Source: an uncultured Ruminococcus sp.
GTDB lineage: Bacteria > Bacillota > Clostridia > Oscillospirales > Acutalibacteraceae
Assembly (NCBI GenBank): GCA_902766585.1
Contig: CACXDV010000003.1
Span: 1-5,325 of the forward strand
Direction: 5' to 3'
DNA: 5,325 nt
Numbering within the stretch: position 1 is the first letter of the stretch; every line of letters begins with the position of its first letter. The position numbers were made by a program, and so were the translations under genes. Under the pieces are notes generated by a model. The model was not told the origin of the DNA and searched no databases. It saw nothing but the letters and a program-made list of their open reading frames with translations. Shown here one piece after another: positions 1 through 4,935 of the stretch.

Positions 1-31
1 GCGCCGGGGGCACCGCGCCGATGGGCATTAG
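1..31 (-). repeat. GC-rich dispersed mini-element, copy 1 (cut by window edge)
   Basis: Read on the minus strand this stretch is CTAA, eight bases, then GGCGCGGTGCCCCCG (19-5) and GCGC at the edge. The 15-base core matches 14 of 15 bases of the core at 1418-1432, and CTAA lies a similar distance before the core in both. The core can fold into a short GC hairpin. In a window of otherwise moderate GC it stands out strongly. It starts at the stop codon of the M15-like gene: the TAA at 30-28 is part of the shared CTAA. Whether it ends transcription cannot be judged because the other half is outside the window. Confidence 0.5.
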
Positions 32-858
32 TCTCTTGAATTAAGGTAGGTTACATATTCATCAAGAGTCATATTAAGTGAACGCATACGGGAGGCGTTT
101 TCAATACCAACATATCTGAAATGTGTGGGATCAAAAGAAAAGTCGGTACTTAATTCCTTACCCTCGGGATAACGAAGAATGAATCCGTATTTTATTGAAT
201 TTTTGAACAGCCAGCGATATTCCTCTGTCTGCTCGAAATCAGAGCCCTTAAGCGAACCGAATCTTACTGCAAGACCGCTTTGAAGCTCACTGTGATCTTC
301 CATTGGAACAGTTTTTTCTGCCTCCTCCATAGCCCTTGCTTCGCCGTAGCCCTCTCTCGCCATGAGCTGTCTGACCTCATCCATATATCTTTCATGCTGT
401 ACCTCGGCGGAAACATAGCCCTCAACTATTTTCAGGGAGATACCATCCCTGTTTGCGGCCTCGATCATTTTTTTAAGGTCATCAAGGATACCGCTGTCAA
501 CCCTTTGACCGTCATAGCTGATAAGGTCGGTTTTATAATCGGACGGAAGCGGACTGTCGGGTGAAACTATCATAAGAAGCTTTTTATCGTCAAGACATTT
601 AGCTTCGTCGGTGCTGCTTTCGGTTTCAGAGGACATATTCATACCCGCAAGTGTTGAGGTATATTGATTTATCCCCACGATAAGAGCGACAACAATGATA
701 CCTATTATCACAATAGGAAGAATTACCATAGCCTTTCTGAGTCCCTCGGTATTATCCTCGTTAAAATTTATTTCGTTATGCTTTCTTCCCTTGGGTTCAG
801 GCTTTTTTCTTGTTTTGCCGAGTGTGGATTTTACAGAAATTATTTCATCCTTTTTCAT
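28..858 (-). CDS. Membrane-anchored M15 (VanY-like) D,D-carboxypeptidase homologue, probably catalytically dead
   Basis: The protein has 276 residues. A basic cytoplasmic head (1-42) is followed by one membrane helix (about 43-63), a Ser/Thr/Glu-rich linker (about 67-86) and an extracellular domain of the VanY/M15 peptidase fold (about 92-272). Landmarks are GY (147-148) followed by Q154, the SELQSGLAVR stretch (190-199), FILRYPEGKE (226-235) and DPTHFRYVG (243-251). Active family members cut the terminal D-Ala from peptidoglycan stems and use the motif SxHxxGxAxD plus a later ExxH. Here the first His is Leu192, the Asp is Arg199, the SGYR arginine is Val149 and the catalytic Glu is Asp243; only His246 remains. 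I checked these codons against the bases. The start is firm: GGAGGG (866-871) lies 7 bases before the ATG. The gene has its own promoter (892-920) and follows the trx terminator, so it is a separate unit. The fold is confident. Loss of activity is inferred from the missing ligands, and a role in binding peptidoglycan or as a scaffold is only a guess. Confidence 0.88.
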   Translation of the reverse strand: MKKDEIISVKSTLGKTRKKPEPKGRKHNEINFNEDNTEGLRKAMVILPIVIIGIIVVALIVGINQYTSTLAGMNMSSETESSTDEAKCLDDKKLLMIVSPDSPLPSDYKTDLISYDGQRVDSGILDDLKKMIEAANRDGISLKIVEGYVSAEVQHERYMDEVRQLMAREGYGEARAMEEAEKTVPMEDHSELQSGLAVRFGSLKGSDFEQTEEYRWLFKNSIKYGFILRYPEGKELSTDFSFDPTHFRYVGIENASRMRSLNMTLDEYVTYLNSRD

Positions 859-891
859 AAGTTATCCCTCCGTCCTCTGAACTTTATAAAG

Positions 892-920
892 ATAATATCA
901 TATTTTTATTTTTATTTCAA
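892..920 (-). promoter_or_regulatory. Sigma-A-type promoter of the M15-like gene
   Basis: Read on the minus strand, a -35 box TTGAAA (915-920, 5 of 6 consensus bases) is followed by a 17-base AT-only-like spacer and a -10 box TATTAT (892-897, 5 of 6). The bases TGA directly before the -10 box make it an extended -10. The predicted transcript start is near 885, which leaves a leader of about 27 bases that contains the GGAGGG ribosome binding site. The spacing and match are close to ideal, so a strong constitutive promoter is likely. Confidence 0.8.
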
Positions 921-937
921 GCAGCAAAAAGGAATAC

Positions 938-955
938 TGTACAATACAATGTACA
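938..955. promoter_or_regulatory. Paired TGTACA palindromes upstream of the M15-like promoter (possible operator or repeat relic)
   Basis: Two identical self-complementary hexamers TGTACA lie at 938-943 and 950-955, 12 bases apart from start to start. They sit 17 bases upstream of the -35 box, a position that suits an activator or repressor. The right copy is the centre of a 10-base perfect palindrome AATGTACATT (948-957). The stretch also resembles the ATTGNAC heptamer array at 1621-1669 read in reverse, so it may be a decayed copy of that repeat rather than an operator. The sequence alone does not decide between these. Confidence 0.3.
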
Positions 956-982
956 TTTTGCTGAACTGTAAAAAATGATAAC

Positions 983-1018
983 AAAAAATCGGCTGCCGTA
1001 CATTTTATACAGCAGCCG
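983..1018 (-). terminator. Rho-independent terminator of the thioredoxin gene
   Basis: On the minus strand an 11-base-pair stem is formed by 1018-1008 and 1000-990. It includes one G-U pair, closes a 7-base loop and has the GC-rich arms CGGCTGC and GCAGCCG at its base. It is followed at once by A and then six U (989-983). It begins 7 bases after the trx stop codon. This is a classical intrinsic terminator and separates trx from the downstream M15-like gene, which has its own promoter. Confidence 0.93.
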
Positions 1019-1025
1019 TATATTG

Positions 1026-1334
1026 TTATTTAACAAATTTTTCGAGCTGATCGAGGCTATGCAGACCGACAGTCTGATTTACCATTTTTCCATCCCTGAA
1101 AACCGCGAGCATTGGTATGCTCATTACATTAAAGTTTATTGCAAGTTCCTGTTCTTCATCGACATTGACCTTACCGACCTTGATTTCGGGATGAGCCTGT
1201 GCAAACTGTTCGAGGATAGGAGCCTGCATACGGCAAGGTCCGCACCATGGAGCCCAGAAATCAAGAAGTACGGTTTTATCCGAATTTTGCACCTCAGCTT
1301 TGAAGTTTTCCTTTGTTACTTTAAGTTCGCTCAT
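1026..1334 (-). CDS. trxA: Thioredoxin
   Basis: This is a cytoplasmic dithiol-disulfide oxidoreductase of 102 residues that reduces protein disulfides and is itself recycled by thioredoxin reductase. Numbered from the chosen start, the active site WCGPC is at 30-34, the buried acid is Asp25, and the cis-proline is Pro74 in SIPM, where most family members have a Thr after the Pro. The DG turn (81-82) and the late glycine Gly90 are also in place. The length is typical of the family. An ATG four codons upstream (1346) is in frame, but its ribosome binding site AGAAAGG (1347-1353) would touch it with no spacer. From the same site the ATG at 1334 has a spacer of 11-12 bases, which is long but usable. 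The gene stands alone with its own promoter and terminator. The next genes on either side are unrelated in function, and no thioredoxin reductase gene is visible. Confidence 0.95.
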   Translation of the reverse strand: MSELKVTKENFKAEVQNSDKTVLLDFWAPWCGPCRMQAPILEQFAQAHPEIKVGKVNVDEEQELAINFNVMSIPMLAVFRDGKMVNQTVGLHSLDQLEKFVK

Positions 1335-1372
1335 TTTAACACGCATCCTTTCTGCATATTTAGTATACTCAG

Positions 1373-1401
1373 ATTATACCTGTTCAATTCCCAAATTTCA
1401 G
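1373..1401 (-). promoter_or_regulatory. Promoter of the thioredoxin gene
   Basis: A perfect -10 box TATAAT (minus strand, 1378-1373) has a 17-base spacer to a -35-like CTGAAA (1401-1396, 4 of 6 consensus bases). The predicted start is near 1366, giving a leader of about 30 bases before the ATG at 1334. A second -10-like TATACT lies just downstream (1368-1363) but has no well-spaced -35 box. The -35 box overlaps the left edge of the GC-rich mini-element, so the element lies immediately upstream of the promoter. Confidence 0.7.
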
Positions 1402-1462
1402 TAACTAAATCACACGCGGCGGGGTGCCCCCGCGGTCGGTTCGCGCTTTAGTTCGGTAACTA
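1401..1462 (+). repeat. GC-rich dispersed mini-element, copy 2, flanked by 7-base direct repeats
   Basis: A GC-rich insert sits in AT-rich intergenic DNA. Its core GGCGGGGTGCCCCCG (1418-1432) matches copy 1 in 14 of 15 bases. It is bounded by inverted repeats AACTAAA (1403-1409) and TTTAGTT (1447-1453), with CGCG inside each end (1415-1418 and 1442-1445). Perfect direct repeats GTAACTA lie at 1401-1407 and 1456-1462, and they resemble a target-site duplication. No protein is encoded, so this is at most a non-autonomous element of about 48 bases. The insertion reading is inference; similarity of the two cores is seen directly. Confidence 0.5.
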
Positions 1463-1620
1463 TTCTATTTCTGTTGCGCGAAAAAACTTTTGCGGAATTT
1501 CAAGTTCAGTAATATGTTAAGCTATTTCTTTAGTGGTTCTTTTGTTGCTAAAATTATTTCTATTTAAAAATTGCTTTGTGCTATAGAAATAAAACAGCAA
1601 AATGAATAAGGAATACCACA
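1463..1620. other. AT-rich intergenic stretch without a gene
   Basis: Between the GC-rich mini-element and the heptamer array I see no convincing open reading frame, tRNA or structured RNA. It contains a weak bulged hairpin (about 1477-1494) without a U tract on either strand and the candidate terminator described separately. It is the non-coding gap between the thiI-sortase cluster and the thioredoxin unit. Confidence 0.6.
1566..1600 (-). terminator. Weak candidate terminator of the thiI-sortase cluster
   Basis: On the minus strand TTGCT (1600-1596) pairs with AGCAA (1575-1571). Two further pairs are possible across a 2-base bulge (1595-1594 with 1579-1578), and the stem is followed directly by five U (1570-1566). 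The stem is short and AT-rich and the loop is large, so termination may be poor. It is the only stem plus U tract I find between the last stop codon of the cluster (1669) and the trx promoter. Confidence 0.3.
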
Positions 1621-1669
1621 ATTGAACATTGAACATTGTACATTGCACATTGAACATTGTACATTGATT
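1621..1669. repeat. Heptamer tandem array (ATTGNAC)x6 plus partial unit
   Basis: Six consecutive perfect 7-base units follow the pattern ATTGNAC with only the fifth base changing: A, A, T, C, A, T. A seventh degenerate unit ATTGATT (1663-1669) ends on the first base of the stop-codon complement of the 207-residue gene. The array therefore abuts the 3' end of that gene precisely. Units all face the same way, so no strong hairpin is formed. Similar short tandem heptamers are known in some bacterial genomes as repeats of unknown function. Confidence 0.85.
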
Positions 1670-2292
1670 CAGAGGTGTGTTATGAAAAGGTAGGAGGCAG
1701 CGCCGAGCTGAACAGCGGCGAGGATAAGAAGTATTGCGATAGTCACCTTGATTTTTTTAAGTGAGGCGGCTTTAGTTTTTTCAGCGGTCGAACCTGAAGG
1801 GGTGACCTTTACTCTGTTTGTTCCTGCCATTTGTTCATCCAGCTCCTTTATAACGATATCCATATCAGGAGGATCAATGCTGTCGTTCTTGATATGATAA
1901 ATTTCGGATAGTTTTTTCTGAATTGCGGGGATAAGGGAATTTACGGTTTCCGTGTCATCGGGAAGAAGAATGATAGTCTGTTCGCCGACCGTCATAATTA
2001 TGCCCTCAGCTTTGTCAAGGATAAGCTTTTCTTCATTCAGACTGCCCTTTTTAGGTTTAAGTACTTTTTTGATGATCTCAGCGGGGCTGTTTGCGCCCTC
2101 GGCAGCGCCGCCTGCTACAAAAATAAGCTTTCTGCGCTTTCCGGCGGCGGCAAGTGAATCCGAAAGCTCTTTTGCATCAGCGGCAGCGCAGGCTCCCCTG
2201 AGATCAAGGGACAGGGGAGAGAGTCCGCTGCTAATTATATTCTGAAGCTCTGCCGTTTTGCCCGAATGATAGAATATGATCTCATAAAGCAT
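1669..2292 (-). CDS. Tail-anchored protein with a CinA/MoaB-like cytoplasmic domain, paralogous to the sortase N-terminus
   Basis: I do not recognise a named family for this 207-residue protein. There is no signal peptide. Residues 1-133 look like an alpha/beta domain, followed by a polar linker (about 134-178), a KKIK basic flank (179-182) and one C-terminal membrane helix (about 183-204) that ends almost at the C-terminus. This predicts a cytoplasmic domain anchored by its tail. The strand and loop KLIFVAGGAAEG (55-66) recalls the TTGG loop of molybdopterin-binding (MoCF) folds. TIILLP (106-111) followed by AIQKKLSE (123-130) recalls the LPG..E segment of CinA. The same two landmarks occur in the sortase's cytoplasmic region and align without gaps: DIVFIA with KLIFVA, and TIVLLP plus ALQK twelve residues on with TIILLP plus AIQK. 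It starts 3 bases after the sortase stop with a strong GGAGGA site, so translation is probably coupled. The function is unknown; partnership with the sortase is inferred. Confidence 0.8.
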   Translation of the reverse strand: MLYEIIFYHSGKTAELQNIISSGLSPLSLDLRGACAAADAKELSDSLAAAGKRRKLIFVAGGAAEGANSPAEIIKKVLKPKKGSLNEEKLILDKAEGIIMTVGEQTIILLPDDTETVNSLIPAIQKKLSEIYHIKNDSIDPPDMDIVIKELDEQMAGTNRVKVTPSGSTAEKTKAASLKKIKVTIAILLILAAVQLGAASYLFITHL

Positions 2293-2295
2293 TTT

Positions 2296-4911
2296 TTAGT
2301 CCTCCGGGCTTTCCGGTTCTTCTGTTGGTTCCTGCGGTTCTGAGTTTTCAACAGGCTCCTGAGACTGAGTTTCCTCATCTATCTGTGCGGCAGTCTTGAC
2401 AGCGTCAAGATCTGCTTCCGCATTGGATTTAAGGCTGTCAACTTCGCTCTGGTTAGATGCATTGTGTATGCTGTCCGTATATCTGTTGACAATTGACTCG
2501 ATTTCAGCCTGCTGTGCATCATAATAATTGCTCAGGTCAACATAGGTGGAAATGAAGCTGATAGCAGATTCCTTGATTTCATTAAGCTCATTTTCGGCTG
2601 CTCTGCGGCTTTCCTCAGCCCTGCGGCTTTCCTCAGCTCTGCGGCTTTCCTCTGCAAGTCTGCTTTCCTGTGCGCGTCTTGATTCCTCCTGAGCAGCGCG
2701 GCTTCTTTCTTCGGCAGCACGTTTGCTTGCCTCGGCAGCAGCCTGCTTGCTTTCCTCAGCCTTTCTGCTTGCTTCGGCGCGCTTGGAATTTTCCTCGACT
2801 ATAAGCTCGTCATTTGTCTTTATCTTTGCAAGAGCAGCAATACCTTCTTTTTGAAGCTCATTTACTTCTTCAACTGTCTCTGCTTTATCAATAAGATCGT
2901 TATATTTATCAAAGAGCTTATTGACCTCATTCATCTGAGATGCGCGGTAGGTATTTCCTGCAACAGAGTTGTGTACTTCGACCTTTGCGACTTCTTTTTT
3001 GTGCTTGAGGTCGTTTGCGGAGGATTGACTGCTTTCCTGTGGAGCGGAGCTTTCCTGGTCAATGGTCTTGAATTCCTCCTCGAACTGCTTGAGAGCGTTA
3101 TCGCAAAGCTCGTTGATAACAGCAGAGTTATCGGAATTATTCATAAGCTCGATATACTTTTTCAGCAGATCGGTAATTCTCTTCTTTTCCCTCTCGGAAT
3201 ACTTATGATGCCATATATATTGCTTCATGGTGAGGATAGCATTGTCGCGTACCTCCGATACTACCTTTGAAAGAGCAATATCATCCTTTTCCGACCAGTT
3301 TGTTCTCTTGCCGTCATACCAGTCAATTTTCTTTTTGTTGTAGGCATCCTGGAAGCTTGTTACATCAGGCTTTTCACCGCCGTAGGTGTAGTACCATACA
3401 TCAGGATAAAGCGTATCGGGGTTCTGTTTTGCCTTTGAAACGTCAACTGCTTCGTCCTCGCCGTCACGGATCTTTCTTGCAACTACAACAAGTCTGAATT
3501 CAGAGAAGTCATAGGTACAGGTTGAAAGTGAAACGATAGTATCATTTTCATTTACGGTAACAGGACAGTCAATGATAGACCTTTCACGAACCTGATATAC
3601 AAAATTCAGGAAATCGTAGTCATTCTGGAAATCACCGCGGAGATAATTGAAGAAATCACCCTGAGATTCAAGTGTATTAGTCTTGAAAATGGAGATTATC
3701 TTCCATTTGCTCTTTTCATAGATGGTATTGTATGTGAATACGGGATTTTTCTTATAAAACTCAAAGTCCTCGAAATATTTGAGGTTTGCAAACATTCTTC
3801 CGTCCTGCATATGATGACCGTGAAGTATCATATTTTTGGAATTGAGACCGCTTCGGTAGTCAAGGAATACTGTGCCGTAGTTGTCATAGTTTCCGTAGAA
3901 GTCACGGTAGAGATAGTATTCGGGATCTTCATTCTCCGGAGGCTGAACAACAACATAGTCTATTTTTGTGTTCGGAACTGTTACCCAGCCTACCGTATCG
4001 GGGTTTTCGCTGAGGAGCTTGCTGAAATCAACAAGTGTACCTTCAGAGCCGTCTGTAGGCTTTTTCTTTATCTCGTTTCCGCTTTCGTCCTTTTCCTCAG
4101 TGGAAACAAGGAGATTGCGGATGCTTTTTGTAGTGTTGTCATTGATAGCGGGGCGCACGACAAGAATATTTATCAGCATACATGAGGATACTATGAATGT
4201 GCATATCGCAACAAGGAGTATAACCTTTCTGATAACATCAAATGGAGTATCGCCGGAGCAGGGGATAAAGCGCTTCCAGAAGGCAGTCTTTTTCTTGGGC
4301 TTTTTCAGCATAGTGGAAGCTACCTTCTGCAGAGCCGTCGAATAATCTACTCCTGAATAATCCTCTCTCGGAAGAAGTACTATGGTGATATTATCCATAG
4401 CGCATGAATATGCAGTAAGCTTGCTTTTCGGAGCATCGCCGGCCTGTTCATTTTCCTCCGCTTCTTTTATTGCGTCCTCGTTTATTTCAGGCTCATTTTT
4501 TTCGTCAATGTGTATTGACGGTGCGCCTTTAACGGTAACAAGGCTTACCTTGTCCTCGTCGGATATATTCTTGGGCAGAGAAACAGCTCTCAGCGTTCCC
4601 TCAGGGGAGATCATGCTCGCTGTTATCCTGCTTATCCTTCCTTGAAGACCGAGGTCGTCAAAAAGCTTTTTTGCTTCATCGTCATTATCGGTTTCGAGGG
4701 CATCGGCAATAAATACGATATCAATTTTTTCGTCACTTTCAATGGTTTCCTTAAGGGCCTCCTGAATACTGCTCCTATTAAGGTTTACCTCTGTTTTGTA
4801 GGTGATATTGATATCAATTTCCGCAAGCTCCTGAACGGTATCGTCAAAGTCGGTCTCTGTTGTAAGAATATATGAACTGCCCTCACGGGGAAAATACAGT
4901 TCAGTATTCAT
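2296..4911 (-). CDS. srtB: Class B sortase with large cytoplasmic CinA-like domain and long repetitive extracellular tail
   Basis: Sortases are membrane transpeptidases that cut a sorting signal and join the protein to the cell wall. This one has 871 residues, against about 230-300 for usual class B enzymes. Residues 1-228 are cytoplasmic, and 28-89 and 165-203 resemble a degenerate CinA/MoCF domain. One membrane helix lies at about 230-252 and the class B domain at about 293-484. It has the catalytic His366 (in LHGHHMQDG), Cys465 (SLSTC) and Arg473 (FRLVVVAR), so it should be active. The tail (485-871) holds three helical modules (cores 573-616, 658-699, 799-840), a Ser/Gln linker, a ten-unit charged repeat (709-773) and an acidic Pro/Glu end. 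A GTG at 4920 is in frame, but AAAGGAA (4921-4927) touches it, whereas the same site is 9 bases from the ATG at 4911, so I chose that. It follows thiI by 24 bases and precedes its paralogous neighbour by 3. No substrate gene is visible. The class is confident; the symbol is only by class. Confidence 0.93.
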   Translation of the reverse strand: MNTELYFPREGSSYILTTETDFDDTVQELAEIDINITYKTEVNLNRSSIQEALKETIESDEKIDIVFIADALETDNDDEAKKLFDDLGLQGRISRITASMISPEGTLRAVSLPKNISDEDKVSLVTVKGAPSIHIDEKNEPEINEDAIKEAEENEQAGDAPKSKLTAYSCAMDNITIVLLPREDYSGVDYSTALQKVASTMLKKPKKKTAFWKRFIPCSGDTPFDVIRKVILLVAICTFIVSSCMLINILVVRPAINDNTTKSIRNLLVSTEEKDESGNEIKKKPTDGSEGTLVDFSKLLSENPDTVGWVTVPNTKIDYVVVQPPENEDPEYYLYRDFYGNYDNYGTVFLDYRSGLNSKNMILHGHHMQDGRMFANLKYFEDFEFYKKNPVFTYNTIYEKSKWKIISIFKTNTLESQGDFFNYLRGDFQNDYDFLNFVYQVRERSIIDCPVTVNENDTIVSLSTCTYDFSEFRLVVVARKIRDGEDEAVDVSKAKQNPDTLYPDVWYYTYGGEKPDVTSFQDAYNKKKIDWYDGKRTNWSEKDDIALSKVVSEVRDNAILTMKQYIWHHKYSEREKKRITDLLKKYIELMNNSDNSAVINELCDNALKQFEEEFKTIDQESSAPQESSQSSANDLKHKKEVAKVEVHNSVAGNTYRASQMNEVNKLFDKYNDLIDKAETVEEVNELQKEGIAALAKIKTNDELIVEENSKRAEASRKAEESKQAAAEASKRAAEERSRAAQEESRRAQESRLAEESRRAEESRRAEESRRAAENELNEIKESAISFISTYVDLSNYYDAQQAEIESIVNRYTDSIHNASNQSEVDSLKSNAEADLDAVKTAAQIDEETQSQEPVENSEPQEPTEEPESPED
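2300..2305 (-). promoter_or_regulatory. Ribosome binding site inside the end of the sortase gene
   Basis: GGAGGA lies within the last codons and stop region of the sortase gene, 7 bases before the ATG at 2292. With only three bases between the sortase TAA and this ATG, ribosomes finishing the sortase can restart directly, which favours fixed-ratio production of the two proteins. Confidence 0.85.
2593..2787 (-). repeat. Ten-unit charged protein repeat (SRRAEE type) with 18-base DNA repeats inside the sortase gene
   Basis: The encoded stretch (residues 709-773) reads as ten units that each begin Ser-Arg/Lys, mostly of six residues with a consensus SRRAEE; three units have seven or eight. At the DNA level three 18-base copies at 2603-2620, 2621-2638 and 2639-2656 are nearly identical: the first two differ by one base and the third by two or three. 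Such alternating Glu/Arg-rich sequence usually forms a long single helix or a coiled coil. A six-residue period is not the normal coiled-coil heptad, so a stiff single helix acting as a spacer is likely. Confidence 0.85.
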
Positions 4912-4935
4912 AAAAGTCACTTCCTTTAATCAGAA

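Noticed and set aside
1344..1346. Upstream ATG as the thioredoxin start
   Set aside because: The purine-rich AGAAAGG touches it directly. The ATG at 1334 is better spaced and gives the usual thioredoxin length, though the choice adds only four residues.
975..1451. Plus-strand open frame of 158 residues
   Set aside because: It lies opposite the thioredoxin gene, runs through its terminator and promoter, and has no recognisable domain. It is a shadow frame.
1477..1494. Hairpin CGC(G)AAAA / TTTTGCG as a terminator
   Set aside because: The stem has a bulge, mostly A-T pairs, and no U tract follows on either strand.
1621..1669. Heptamer array as a CRISPR array
   Set aside because: Units are 7 bases long and contiguous with no spacers.
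1669..1755. C-terminal helix of the 207-residue protein as a sortase sorting signal
   Set aside because: There is no LPXTG- or NPQTN-like motif before the helix, no signal peptide at the N-terminus, and the basic residues precede the helix instead of following it.
2532..2720. Minus-strand 62-residue frame inside the sortase gene
   Set aside because: It is an alternative frame of the repetitive charged stretch and only looks regular because the DNA repeats are a multiple of three. No ribosome binding site is evident.
4918..4920. GTG as the sortase start codon
   Set aside because: The ribosome binding site AAAGGAA ends immediately before it with no spacer, while the ATG at 4911 has a 9-base spacer.
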